The notes under the pieces are model-generated. The model was not told where the DNA came from and made no database searches. It saw only the letters and a program-made list of their open reading frames with translations. The translations under genes and the position numbers were made by a program. This document shows, in pieces, positions 34,348 through 43,232 of a DNA stretch of 55,824 nt (positions are counted from its first letter, which is position 1; every line of letters begins with the position of its first letter). Where the stretch lies: assembly GCF_030954495.1 (NCBI RefSeq), contig NZ_JAVHUW010000030.1, positions 1 through 55,824 of the forward strand, given 5' to 3'. This DNA comes from Candidatus Desulfosporosinus nitrosoreducens (GTDB lineage: Bacteria; Bacillota; Desulfitobacteriia; Desulfitobacteriales; Desulfitobacteriaceae).

Positions 34348-35789
34348 AATTCTGGCAAAAAGCTTTTTTAGGGATTTTGGTGGTCTTCATAATTGCCATA
34401 AATAGTTGTCTATATCTGACTTCCAATTACAGTTTCTCTCTGAATATGAGGCGTGATACGGACCGGTCATTAGGGGAATATCACTTTATCATCAATGGCA
34501 TTTCCGAGACGATGAACAGTATTTACTACCGCGATCAAACCTTGCCGGCGCCTGCATCCATCGCAAGTCTCATGCGCTCATATGCCGACTACTATAAACA
34601 GCAAAACGTCTTCTTTGAATTTAAACAGTCAGGCGCAATCCTATTCACCAATATTCCTTCCAATTTCCAAGCCGATCTCAACACAGAAGGGCTGACAAAG
34701 AACGCCTATGCTCTGAAGGTGCTGCAAAACAACGGTATTCACTACCTATCTATCACCGGAAATGTCGGCGGTCAGTTCAGCGACTATACTTTTACTTATG
34801 TGCGTGACCTATCCGAATTATATAGCGCCCACGCTCTGCTCACCCGCTACTTAATTACCGTCAGTGCCCTGGTCGAAACAGTACTGGCCCTGGTATTGGT
34901 CCTCTTGCTGAGAAGGCTCACGCATCCTATAAGAATCATGCAAAAAGCTACGCGGAAGATTGCCGGCGGAGTGTATAACGAGCGCATCTGCATACCCAGC
35001 AAGGACGAATTTCATGATCTGGCCGAAAACTTCAATCAAATGGCTCTAAGCATCCAGGAAAAGATCAACGAGCTCGACAAAAACGCCCAGGATAAGCAGC
35101 GTCTTATCGATAATTTAGCCCATGAATTAAGAACCCCGCTTACGGCGATTCGCGGCTATGCCGAGTATCTGCAGAGCGCCAATACCAGTGAGCAGAACCG
35201 GATAAAAGCAACCGGCCATATTATTCGTGAAATTGACAGAATGAAGAACTTAGCCTTTAAGCTATTGGATTTAGCTCTGGTAAGAAACAGCAAGCCGGAT
35301 CTTCAGGAGATAGTCCCCTCCGCCTTGCTGACTCAAGTCGGCGCCGCCTCGGAACCAAAATTAAAAGAGAAAGGCCAGCGGCTGGCTATCCACTCCAGCT
35401 TAAAGACCCTTATCGGAGACTCCGATCTTCTGCAGTCACTGCTTCTGAACCTTATCGACAACGCGGCAAAAGCTTCGGCGGAGAATTCAACCATCAGCCT
35501 TTCAGCCTTCTTTGCCGCCTGCCCCATCCTCGAAGTCAAAGACTCAGGCTGCGGCATGGATGCCGAACAAACTGCTTTAGTCTGTGAACCCTTTTACAGA
35601 GTGGATAAAGCACGTTCAAGGAGCTCAGGCGGCGTCGGTCTGGGATTATCCCTTTGCCGCGAGATTGCCAGGCTGCATGGCGGAGAACTGAGAATCAGTT
35701 CATATCCCGGAAAAGGAACTACGGTACAAGTCCTTTTTACAACTCCTTTACAGCTTCCTGAAAACCTCCTGATACCTGAGGATGTATGA
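34344..35789 (+). CDS. Sensor histidine kinase, HAMP type
   Basis: 481 residues. Two transmembrane helices (about 8-28 and 165-190) flank an extracellular domain. A HAMP domain (RLTHPIRIMQKATRKIAGG), H-box DNLAHELRTPLTAI, N-box NLIDNAAKAS, G1 DSGCGM and G2 GGVGLGLSLCREIA follow. TTG start overlaps the regulator stop. A secreted protein gene follows 44 bp downstream and may be part of the same signalling unit. Confidence 0.93.
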   Translation: MKFWQKAFLGILVVFIIAINSCLYLTSNYSFSLNMRRDTDRSLGEYHFIINGISETMNSIYYRDQTLPAPASIASLMRSYADYYKQQNVFFEFKQSGAILFTNIPSNFQADLNTEGLTKNAYALKVLQNNGIHYLSITGNVGGQFSDYTFTYVRDLSELYSAHALLTRYLITVSALVETVLALVLVLLLRRLTHPIRIMQKATRKIAGGVYNERICIPSKDEFHDLAENFNQMALSIQEKINELDKNAQDKQRLIDNLAHELRTPLTAIRGYAEYLQSANTSEQNRIKATGHIIREIDRMKNLAFKLLDLALVRNSKPDLQEIVPSALLTQVGAASEPKLKEKGQRLAIHSSLKTLIGDSDLLQSLLLNLIDNAAKASAENSTISLSAFFAACPILEVKDSGCGMDAEQTALVCEPFYRVDKARSRSSGGVGLGLSLCREIARLHGGELRISSYPGKGTTVQVLFTTPLQLPENLLIPEDV

Positions 35790-35833
35790 TGAGCATGTAG
35801 CTACAAACTATTAATTTAAAGGAGTTTTTGCCA

Positions 35834-36706
35834 ATGTTTAAGATCATGCCGCAACTACGGAAAGTCTGGATTTTTGGCGCGGCCGCCGCAATTATTATTG
35901 CCAGCAGTTCCACAATGGCTTATGCCCTCAATAACAACATACCGGAAAACGCCTCCTCAAAAGTAGTTTCCTCGGCAACCGCCTCAAAAGAAGCTCAGCA
36001 GTCTCAAAGCTCCAACATCAACGGCACCGCCGAATACTCAGTTGTCGATCTGTCCACCAGTGCGCCCAGCGCAGAACGAACCAAAGCACTTAAAGACAAG
36101 CTAAGCCTGATCAAAGGCATCACTCCTGAGCAGATTGAGGAAAAATACAAGGCCATTATTGCCGCTACTATTCCCGGTGAAAAAGATATTTCCGCCAATC
36201 AGGCGGCCGCATATGCCGCTGCGATCCTAAAAAAGGCTTATGGAGTGGATTTTAAAGGGTATACCGCCGAGGCAAGCTTTTCGCGCAACTCTGTGCCCAA
36301 CTCCGACAACTGGACAGTTATCTTCCATGCTCCCCAAGAAGATAAAAATTCCAAACGGTATCTCGCCAGTGTAAACTCTGTAAACGGGACAATGCTTGAT
36401 GCCAATATGTACGATCTCGCTTATGCACCGGAGAACAGTCAAAATCTGCAGGACCCTGCCTGGAAAAATACGGCTGAAGAGGATATCACTAAATTGCTGC
36501 CGGAAAATGTCTCCATAACCGGCAGCAAGGTTGTTGCCGCAACTCCGGAAACCGGCGTCACGGTTGTTGGCAATTTATCTGACGGCTCGGCTTTCGCCGT
36601 TCGCTTAACCGGCGAAAACAAAGAAGCGGCTGCCTATCAATACTTCCCGAATGGCTACGATGGAAGTTGGGATTACCATCCGGTAACAGGGAATGGTGTA
36701 GGCTAA
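35834..36706 (+). CDS. Secreted PepSY-like protein of unknown function
   Basis: 290 residues. A signal peptide (WIFGAAAAIIIASSSTMAYA, cut about residue 33) precedes a Ser/Ala-rich spacer and a domain with NQAAAYAAAILKKAYGVDF and RYLASVNSVNGTMLDAN that resembles PepSY-type folds. Start 35834 follows AAAGGAG. Its place behind an OmpR/HAMP pair suggests a cell-envelope output or co-sensor, but no enzyme motif is seen. Confidence 0.65.
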   Translation: MFKIMPQLRKVWIFGAAAAIIIASSSTMAYALNNNIPENASSKVVSSATASKEAQQSQSSNINGTAEYSVVDLSTSAPSAERTKALKDKLSLIKGITPEQIEEKYKAIIAATIPGEKDISANQAAAYAAAILKKAYGVDFKGYTAEASFSRNSVPNSDNWTVIFHAPQEDKNSKRYLASVNSVNGTMLDANMYDLAYAPENSQNLQDPAWKNTAEEDITKLLPENVSITGSKVVAATPETGVTVVGNLSDGSAFAVRLTGENKEAAAYQYFPNGYDGSWDYHPVTGNGVG

Positions 36707-36738
36707 CGGTTGCCAAAGGTCTGAAAACACCTTAAATA

Positions 36739-36794
36739 AAATAAAAGCCATGCCTAATAGTGGCCAAGTCCACATATAGGCATGGCTTTTATTA
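36739..36794 (+). terminator. Terminator hairpin after the secreted protein gene
   Basis: AATAAAAGCCATGCCTA pairs exactly with TAGGCATGGCTTTTATT around a 20-base loop. The T-rich arm fits termination on either strand. Confidence 0.8.
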
Positions 36795-36844
36795 ATAGCC
36801 CAGCGGCACCGGTGGACTCCTCCCTGGGCAGCAGCGTCGGAGTG

Positions 36845-36875
36845 GGCCCGTTTGCAAGGGGATTGCAAACGGGCC
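36845..36875. repeat. Perfect 13-bp hairpin
   Basis: GGCCCGTTTGCAA and TTGCAAACGGGCC flank GGGGA. No T-run follows on the plus strand. It is the second of three hairpins in the 323-bp gap 36707-37029. Confidence 0.75.
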
Positions 36876-36889
36876 AAAGGCCGCCGGGA

Positions 36890-36940
36890 TCAATGTCATG
36901 GGCTGAACAAGCTTCACCGGTGTTCAGCCCATGACATTGA
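36890..36940. repeat. 20-bp inverted repeat upstream of the tetR gene
   Basis: TCAATGTCATGGGCTGAACA (36890-36909) and its exact inverse (36921-36940) flank an 11-base loop. The core ctgaacaagcttcaccggtgttcag nearly matches bases 33178-33204 within the Uma2 gene, possibly by chance. It ends 28 bp before the tetR operator. Confidence 0.75.
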
Positions 36941-36967
36941 CATACTTAAAATTGTGTGCTAATCTTT

Positions 36968-36985
36968 ACTAACCGATCGTTTAGT
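36968..36985. promoter_or_regulatory. Candidate TetR operator (autoregulation)
   Basis: ACTAACCGATCGTTTAGT is an 18-bp palindrome with one mismatched pair, 45 bp before the tetR start. It shares the style of TetR/QacR sites. A related CAAACGTTTG site lies before the SDR gene. Confidence 0.6.
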
Positions 36986-37029
36986 CAGTCTAATATTATT
37001 AAATTATTGAGTACAATGAGGTGGCAATA

Positions 37030-37668
37030 GTGCCTAAAGTTAGGCTAACAGAAAAAATGACTAGCCGTGATATTCAAGCCAAAGAAAGAAGAAAGCAGAT
37101 TTTAGAAACCGCAAAAAAACTATTTGCGGCTAACGGATATCATGCGACTTCAATGCGAACTATTAATAAAGAGGTTGGAATGTCCGAAGCATTAACATAT
37201 CATTATTTTCCCGGTGGAAAGCTGGAAATCTTCCACACAATTATTCAAGAAGTGGAAGAAGAAAGGGCAAACGATATCGATCAATCTATAAAAGCATTTA
37301 ATGATAAAACGTCACTCAGTGAAGCCTTGCTTCTTTTGGCAAAAAAAATGTCCGAACGCTTTGTTAAAGATAAAGAATTTATTCAAATCATGATACAAGA
37401 AAGAAATCTGATTAACAAAGAGCAATGGAATCTTTTATCATTAGGTGGTCAGCAATTCCTTAGTTCTTTGATTAAATTTTTATCACAACGTGCTGCTGAA
37501 GGACAAATTCGCAAAATGGATTTTGGTATTGCCGTTTCTCAATTTATGTGTCATATAGGGTTAGTTGCCTTGCAACAGATTATGTATGAGCCTAATTTTA
37601 ACAGTCAGGCGTATCTTCAAGATACTCAAAAAATAATTGATTTTACAGTGGAATTATGGTCGAGGTAA
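37030..37668 (+). CDS. TetR-family repressor
   Basis: About 212 residues. The N-terminal HTH is ILETAKKLFAANGYHATSMRTINKEVGMSEALTYHYFPGGKLEIF. The C-terminal ligand domain is not assigned. The GTG at 37030 is preferred because GAGGTGG lies five bases before it (GTG 37021 overlaps that site). It lies 165 bp before an SDR gene that carries a related palindrome in its leader, so it likely controls both. Confidence 0.9.
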   Translation: MPKVRLTEKMTSRDIQAKERRKQILETAKKLFAANGYHATSMRTINKEVGMSEALTYHYFPGGKLEIFHTIIQEVEEERANDIDQSIKAFNDKTSLSEALLLLAKKMSERFVKDKEFIQIMIQERNLINKEQWNLLSLGGQQFLSSLIKFLSQRAAEGQIRKMDFGIAVSQFMCHIGLVALQQIMYEPNFNSQAYLQDTQKIIDFTVELWSR

Positions 37669-37790
37669 CTAAAAATCTTTAAATAATAGTTTACTAAACT
37701 TGGTTAACTTATTATTAATAATAAGTAATTGTAAAGTGTAGCAGTATGGCTATAAAAATTCTTAGCTAAAAATTTTTATTTTTAATTCAA

Positions 37791-37800
37791 CAAACGTTTG
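37791..37800. promoter_or_regulatory. CAAACGTTTG palindrome before the SDR gene
   Basis: A 10-bp perfect palindrome, extended by AACAAACGTTTGGTTA, 34 bp before the SDR start. It shares the CGTTT core of the site before tetR and is a candidate site for that repressor. Confidence 0.45.
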
Positions 37801-37833
37801 GTTAAATAACCAATAAAAAAGGGGGAACTAAAA

Positions 37834-38595
37834 ATGAACAATCGATTTGGCGATAAAGTGGCCTTGATTACCGGTGCGGGATCTGGAATAGGCCGTGCCA
37901 CCGCCCTGGCATTTGCTAATGAAGGAGCAAAAGTGACAGTTGCAGATTTGCAAATTGAAAAGTGCCAGGAAGTTGTTTCACAGATCAAAAGCATGGGCGG
38001 TGAGGCAACAGCAGTAAAGTGCGACGTTACAATTGCAAAAGAAGTAGAGGAAATGATTTCGAATACAATAAAAGTATATGGTAGTTTGCATTTCGCCGTA
38101 AACAACGCAGGAGTTGAAGGCGCTCATGCAGGTACTATAGACCACACTGAAGAGATATGGGATAGAGTTATTGATATAAACTTGAAAGGTGTATGGCTTT
38201 GCATGAAGTATGAATTACCGGAAATGCAAAAGCAAAAAAGCGGAGCAATCGTCAATGTATCATCTGCCGCTGGTTTAATCGGAAGTGCGGGGACAGCGGC
38301 CTATACAGCAAGTAAGCATGGAGTTGTTGGGTTGACAAAAGCCTCTGCCTTGGAGTTTGCTAAACAGCATATCAGGATTAATGCAGTGTGTCCGGGATTT
38401 ATCAGAACACCTATGCTGGAAACGATTATTAATTCGCACCCAGGAGTAGAAGAACAGTTAATTGCACGCGAACCTATCGGCCGACTGGCAGACCCCGACG
38501 AAGTAGCACAAGCCATCTTAGGATTATGTTCAAACGCATCATCGTTCATAACCGGAGTTTCTCTGCAAGTAGACGGTGGTTTAACTTTACTTTAA
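37834..38595 (+). CDS. Short-chain dehydrogenase/reductase
   Basis: 253 residues of classical SDR type: TGAGSGIG cofactor loop (about 14-21), NNAG motif, catalytic Ser in NVSSAAG, YTASK with catalytic Tyr and Lys, and CPGFIRTPM. The Asp in VTVADLQ after beta-2 suggests NAD preference. GGGGGAA precedes the ATG. The substrate is not deducible. Likely regulated by the upstream TetR. Confidence 0.92.
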   Translation: MNNRFGDKVALITGAGSGIGRATALAFANEGAKVTVADLQIEKCQEVVSQIKSMGGEATAVKCDVTIAKEVEEMISNTIKVYGSLHFAVNNAGVEGAHAGTIDHTEEIWDRVIDINLKGVWLCMKYELPEMQKQKSGAIVNVSSAAGLIGSAGTAAYTASKHGVVGLTKASALEFAKQHIRINAVCPGFIRTPMLETIINSHPGVEEQLIAREPIGRLADPDEVAQAILGLCSNASSFITGVSLQVDGGLTLL

Positions 38596-38625
38596 TGTGC
38601 AGTTATGGACTAGGATAAGACATCT

Positions 38626-38665
38626 AAGGGACGTTTTGTTTGCTGTTTCCGACAAAACGCCCCTT
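38626..38665. terminator. Terminator between SDR and the PEP-synthase-like gene
   Basis: AAGGGACGTTTTGT pairs with ACAAAACGCCCCTT (one mismatch), loop of 12. It lies 30 bp past the SDR stop and 88 bp past the convergent gene's stop. Confidence 0.65.
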
Positions 38666-38753
38666 AAATTATTAAATCGACATGCTTAAAATCCTCCTAA
38701 GCAGAGTCTGAGGCCAAGCCCGGCAGCTTCATGTCCAGGATACCTGTTATTTT

Positions 38754-41423
38754 TTAATGAAGGAATATTTTCCCCTGGTATCCGTCAACTTCAACCTGCA
38801 TTCCCTCTTTAATGACTTGCATGACGCCGGGAATGTTCACTACAGCGGGAATCCCGTATTCCCGGGCTACAATAGCCCCATGGGACAAAAAACCTCCCGT
38901 TTCCACGATTACCGCACTGGCTTTTAAAAACAGCGGGGTCCAGCCGGGATCAGTGGAAGGCGCTACCAGTACCTCACCCGGCTGCAGCCTGTTTCCTTCA
39001 TCCGGATGGCTGAGCAGCCGCGCTAGACCGGAGGCCCTGCCTGCGGCAACCGGCATGCCTGTCAGGAAATTTCCCGAAGCTCTGGCGGCAGGTTCTGAGT
39101 ACTTAGGAACATCGTCCATGATCAGATCCGGCGGGGCAATGGCGTTCCTTTCACGCATCAAAGCTTTTCGTTCAGTGATCAGCCCCCGAAGCCCCTGGCC
39201 ATCCCATTCTCCCCTTAAGATCGCAACCAGTTCTGGCCAGGTACAGAAGTAAATGTCATTTTGTTCTGCAATCATAGCCCGTGTACAAAAACGGGAACCC
39301 AACTCCTGAGCTACCAGCCTAAATGCCCCTATCACCAACGCTTCGACTGATTTAGTCTCTTCTTTGACGGCCGCTCCTTCCTGGACTTCAGCAATTAGCT
39401 TCTTGATCGCCGAATGCTTGTTGGCAGGTACTTTATTCTTGATTTCCAACCAGGCCTGTTCAAACTTTTCTTTTTGCCCAGCTTTCAACTTGCCAAGATC
39501 AGCGGTATCCACAGTACTGCGTATAATGCCGAACAGATAGGAAGGGTCCTCCCTCCAGCGCGGGTTGATCATATCCAGCTCGTAGACTGCCCGGTGCCCA
39601 TATTCTTTGATAAACTCCCGAAATGCCTTTTTGAACGCTGACCCTTCAGGCAACTCCTCCTGCCACTGAACCGGATCAAAAGACGGGTCGGCAATAATGC
39701 GCGCGGCTTCATTATCCTGACGGGCAATCTCAGCCAGCTCGACAAGCCGGTAGCCGTGATCCGCACTGGTTATACCCGCCGTCCCCCCTACCATTAAAGC
39801 ATTGAATACTATAGGAGCCTTGCCGGCAAAATATTTAGTTAGAACGTTTAATAGTTTTCCCATGGGTAAAGAAGCCGCGGCGCTTAAATAGGTAAATTCC
39901 CGGGCAAATTCAAATTGCAGCCGGCCGAATTCATCATATAAACGAATAAACTCCGAATCGCTCAAGTGACTGAATTCTTTTTCCGTCAGACTCTCCAGGG
40001 AGGATAAGACACCTGCCCTGGTTTTGCCGGCCCTTTTAACAGCCTGCTTAACTGTCATGGCGTACCTTATTCCCCGCCATAACCGTTTCTTCCCCCTCAA
40101 TCCTTTAAAGGGTTGGGGGTCCTTTATTTCAATTTCCGGCTGATGCCCTCCAAACCCCCTATTAAAGCCACTGGGCAATAAGCCCACGGCATCAAACATG
40201 GCCCATTGCAGTGCCGATAGATTACAATAAAGCCGGCCGTTGAAAAATCTGGAGAACTGTAACCCTTCCGGCAGCTGATAGCCGACTTCCGAGAAATTGT
40301 ATTTAAGAATTGCGTCGATTGTATTAATCGCCAAACGACGGCTGAGGGGGGACAGAACCATGGGCACGGCATCCCTGTAGTTGCCGTTGGACCAGATATC
40401 GGAATGGTTCGTTAAGGCGGCAAACGTCCTCCGGGGTAAGGCTGTAACCGGCCTGGCCTGGACCAGAATAAAATCCCGGCCATCAAAAACCCATTCCACA
40501 TCCTGGTGCTGGTCGCAATCCCCCAGAGCTTCGAAAACTCTTAAAAGAAGCAGCCCCAACCTTTCAAGATTCTCATCAGACAGCACCCGGCGGGCAGAAT
40601 ATTCCGCGGTCCGTACAAATTGAGTTCCTCCACCCTCCTTAAGGCGCGTCACTCCTTCCTTTCGCCCGGCTTTCCGTTCAATCAACCAGGGTAGCGCGCT
40701 CCAGGGACCGGAGTCGAGATAGTATGTGTCAGGCTCAATGGCGCCTGTAACAACGCTTTCACCCAGACCGAAATTGGCGTTAATGACCAGCAGGTCCCGG
40801 CGTCCTGTCTGAGGGTCGCAGGTAAATCCCACTCCGGCGGCCTGAGCATCCACCATTTCCATGACTACCACTCCGGGAACTACCTCAGCGTCACTGATGT
40901 TTAGTTTCCGGCGATAGACCACCGCCTGATTCGACCAAAGGGAAGCATAGCATCCTTGCACAGATGCCACTATGTTATCCAAGCCACAGACATTGAGAAA
41001 GGATTCATGGATACCCGCAAAGGATGCTCGGACCGAATCTTCGGCCGCGGCGGAAGATCTCACGGCCACCGGTTTTTTAAGGATGTCCCAGGTGAGAAGC
41101 GTCGTTCTTAATTCTTCTCTGATTGGCTCCGGCAGGGAGCCCCGCCCGATCATTTCCCTTAGCCGTCTTAATCTCTCCTGATTAGCAGCCTCGTCGATGT
41201 TTGCGGCTGTCACAGATTGCGAAATGCTCTCAACCTCAGCCTTTAAGCCGTTGTGCCTGATAAATTCCTCATAGGCCAGGGTAGTAAGGACTCCTCCCAA
41301 GGGAATCTTAAATCCATACTGAGCCAGTCGTCCCAAATTCCAGCCTTTGCCGCCAACTTGCTGCACTCCGGACTGCAGGGCCTCATCCCAGGTTAGAAAG
41401 TAGCTTCCTGCGGGTTTCATCAT
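38754..41423 (-). CDS. Rifampin phosphotransferase/PEP synthase-like enzyme
   Basis: About 889 residues in three parts: an N-terminal ATP-grasp PEP/pyruvate-binding domain (VGGKGWNLGRL, RSSAAAEDSVRASFAGIHESFLNV), a long helical middle domain of about 440 residues, and a C-terminal swivel domain with the phospho-His in GGFLSHGAIVAREYGIPAVV. This size and order match rifampin phosphotransferases (about 865 residues), and lack the PEP-synthase C-terminal TIM barrel. Middle-domain identity decides the substrate and cannot be settled by eye. Start 41423 follows GAGGTGG, 38 bp behind the tetR gene. Confidence 0.8.
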   Translation of the reverse strand: MMKPAGSYFLTWDEALQSGVQQVGGKGWNLGRLAQYGFKIPLGGVLTTLAYEEFIRHNGLKAEVESISQSVTAANIDEAANQERLRRLREMIGRGSLPEPIREELRTTLLTWDILKKPVAVRSSAAAEDSVRASFAGIHESFLNVCGLDNIVASVQGCYASLWSNQAVVYRRKLNISDAEVVPGVVVMEMVDAQAAGVGFTCDPQTGRRDLLVINANFGLGESVVTGAIEPDTYYLDSGPWSALPWLIERKAGRKEGVTRLKEGGGTQFVRTAEYSARRVLSDENLERLGLLLLRVFEALGDCDQHQDVEWVFDGRDFILVQARPVTALPRRTFAALTNHSDIWSNGNYRDAVPMVLSPLSRRLAINTIDAILKYNFSEVGYQLPEGLQFSRFFNGRLYCNLSALQWAMFDAVGLLPSGFNRGFGGHQPEIEIKDPQPFKGLRGKKRLWRGIRYAMTVKQAVKRAGKTRAGVLSSLESLTEKEFSHLSDSEFIRLYDEFGRLQFEFAREFTYLSAAASLPMGKLLNVLTKYFAGKAPIVFNALMVGGTAGITSADHGYRLVELAEIARQDNEAARIIADPSFDPVQWQEELPEGSAFKKAFREFIKEYGHRAVYELDMINPRWREDPSYLFGIIRSTVDTADLGKLKAGQKEKFEQAWLEIKNKVPANKHSAIKKLIAEVQEGAAVKEETKSVEALVIGAFRLVAQELGSRFCTRAMIAEQNDIYFCTWPELVAILRGEWDGQGLRGLITERKALMRERNAIAPPDLIMDDVPKYSEPAARASGNFLTGMPVAAGRASGLARLLSHPDEGNRLQPGEVLVAPSTDPGWTPLFLKASAVIVETGGFLSHGAIVAREYGIPAVVNIPGVMQVIKEGMQVEVDGYQGKIFLH

Positions 41424-41461
41424 AAGAACCACCTCTTCCTCATTTTCCCTCAAGCGAATTA

Positions 41462-42088
41462 TTAGTTTGAGCCATCTTCCCGAGCCATGGCTCCGGTCAA
41501 AAACAGGTCGACCAGCTTAGCCATTTCTTTGCGCAGCTCTAAACCTGACGTATCATTCAACCAATCCAGTACCACAGTCATTCTGAGAGTATCTAACTGT
41601 TTCACCAGCAGTTTGGCCGGGATATCCTGTCTAATTTCACCTGCTTGCCGGCCTAACCTGATAATCTCCTCAATCAGGCTCTGACTCCCGCCGCCACTGT
41701 AGCCTGCCCCCTGATACATGTTTTTCAGGCGGTAGCCCAGGGAAATTCCAATAATCTCCGGGTTTATTTCCACCCATTCATATAATTTGTCAAAGGTATA
41801 CTGTAAGCGCAGTCTTGTATTAGGCAGACTTCGCAATGTTTCTAAAGTCTCATGGGCACCCTGCCGGGAAATACCCTTGACATATTCATCAACGATAGCT
41901 TCCTTGACAGAGAAGTGATTGTACAAAGTTTTCCTGGCGATATCAGTTTCTTCAGCTATCTGCTCCATCGTTGTGTTGCCGAACCCCTGGCGTTGAAATA
42001 AATCCAGCGCTACGTTAACGATTTTCTGCCTTGTTTCTTTCTTCTTTCTTTCCGTCCTGCCTTCTGCCGATACATCCTTTGATTCCAT
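41462..42088 (-). CDS. TetR-family repressor of the PEP-synthase-like gene
   Basis: 208 residues. HTH IVNVALDLFQRQGFGNTTMEQIAEETDIARKTLYNHFSVKEAIV. Start 42088 follows GGGAGG. The longer frame from 42139 would run through the operator and is rejected. Transcribed with the downstream gene. Two strong palindromes lie directly upstream, so autoregulation is likely. A TetR with an antibiotic-phosphotransferase-like enzyme suggests drug-induced expression. Confidence 0.9.
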   Translation of the reverse strand: MESKDVSAEGRTERKKKETRQKIVNVALDLFQRQGFGNTTMEQIAEETDIARKTLYNHFSVKEAIVDEYVKGISRQGAHETLETLRSLPNTRLRLQYTFDKLYEWVEINPEIIGISLGYRLKNMYQGAGYSGGGSQSLIEEIIRLGRQAGEIRQDIPAKLLVKQLDTLRMTVVLDWLNDTSGLELRKEMAKLVDLFLTGAMAREDGSN

Positions 42089-42124
42089 CACTGCGCCTCC
42101 CGGGTCTGCACCCCTAGTTAATAT

Positions 42125-42167
42125 TGTGTAATTACACATATTATATAATTACACAATGTGTAATTAT
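42125..42167. promoter_or_regulatory. Tandem TetR operator palindromes
   Basis: TGTGTAATTACACA (42125-42138) is a perfect 14-bp palindrome. ATAATTACACA/TGTGTAATTAT (42145-42167) is a 23-bp dyad built from the same half-site. They lie 37-79 bp upstream of the tetR start. The 42168-42442 stretch holds nothing recognisable. Confidence 0.75.
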
Positions 42168-42442
42168 ATTATCTTTCTTTACCCCCGGAATGTCAAGACC
42201 ACTTTGCTTAGTTTCTACCATCAAAATCAGCCTGCAAGCGGAAAAAGAGAAACACCGAGGGCTTTTATCAATCCTTAGTTTTAAACTTAGTGGCTACCCT
42301 TCTCTACGAAAGTTTTGTGGGCTGTACCGTCTTTTCATAAAATTTTTTACTCCTACAGGAGAAGCTGCCTTTCGGGTCTACTGACTTTTAAGATGCACTT
42401 AGGATAGTATCAAATGAGCAGAACCTCATTTTCAGGCGCAAT

Positions 42443-42479
42443 AATAGGCCCAGCGGTTTGTACCGCTGAGCCTATTTTA
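42443..42479. terminator. Hairpin terminator downstream of the RraA-like gene
   Basis: ATAGGCCCAGCGG pairs with CCGCTGAGCCTAT (one mismatch) around TTTGTA, with a T-run on the plus strand. It lies 47 bp past the minus-strand stop at 42526. Confidence 0.7.
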
Positions 42480-42525
42480 GTCCCTAAATTACTATTAACC
42501 TTTCACCAGCCATCACCCGGGGGAT

Positions 42526-43146
42526 TTAATGATCGTCAATTAAATCATCCAGGTACTTTCTGACGTTATCCGGATTGCCCGAAATCCGTTCCGAGCGTTC
42601 CTGGTCCTTAATAAGTTTGTCCAGGGATTTTTTTAGGATCTCTTCCTCACAAGCCTGAGGAATGACTACAACGCCATCGACATCACCGACAATAAGGTCT
42701 CCAGGACAAACCACTGTTCCGCCACAGGAGATAGGGACATCAATCTCGCCCCGGGCATGCTTGCTGCCAGCCGCTACGGTCGTTCCTTTGCAGAAAACCG
42801 GGAAATCCAAAGCTTTAATGCCCAGAATATCTCGAATTGCCCCATCGACTACAATTCCGGCCAGTCCCATTGTTTGGGCCATGCCAATTATGAAATCTCC
42901 CGCTATGGCCCGACAGGTATCTCCTTGGGCGTCAATGACTAAAATTTCTCCCGGCCTTGCTTCCCGGATGGCCCGTAATACAGCAAGATTTTCCCCTGGG
43001 GGCATTTTAACAGTAAAGGCCCTGCCCGCAATTTTATAATGTTCTTGCAGCGGTTTAAGGGAAAAATCCATCGTATTTAAGCCCTTCAGGGCATCCGAAA
43101 TGCAAGTTGTCGGGACTTCCTTAAATTGACTCATTATTTCACTCAT
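42526..43146 (-). CDS. RraA-like / HMG-aldolase family protein
   Basis: About 206 residues. The family holds 4-hydroxy-4-methyl-2-oxoglutarate aldolase/oxaloacetate decarboxylase and RraA. Motifs: ISDAL near the N-terminus, GEILVIDAQGDTCRAIAGDFI (metal/substrate site region), GIVVDGAIRDI with the catalytic Arg-Asp, and GDLIVGDVDGVVVIP. R and D of the RD motif are present, favouring an aldolase/decarboxylase. GGAGG precedes two adjacent ATGs (43149, 43146). Confidence 0.85.
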   Translation of the reverse strand: MSEIMSQFKEVPTTCISDALKGLNTMDFSLKPLQEHYKIAGRAFTVKMPPGENLAVLRAIREARPGEILVIDAQGDTCRAIAGDFIIGMAQTMGLAGIVVDGAIRDILGIKALDFPVFCKGTTVAAGSKHARGEIDVPISCGGTVVCPGDLIVGDVDGVVVIPQACEEEILKKSLDKLIKDQERSERISGNPDNVRKYLDDLIDDH

Positions 43147-43232
43147 CATAATTCCTCCAAACTCTAGATTATCTCCTGCCTCCACCACGCAACAATTTTA
43201 AAAGCACGGCCTGTCGTTCCTGAAATTGCCGC

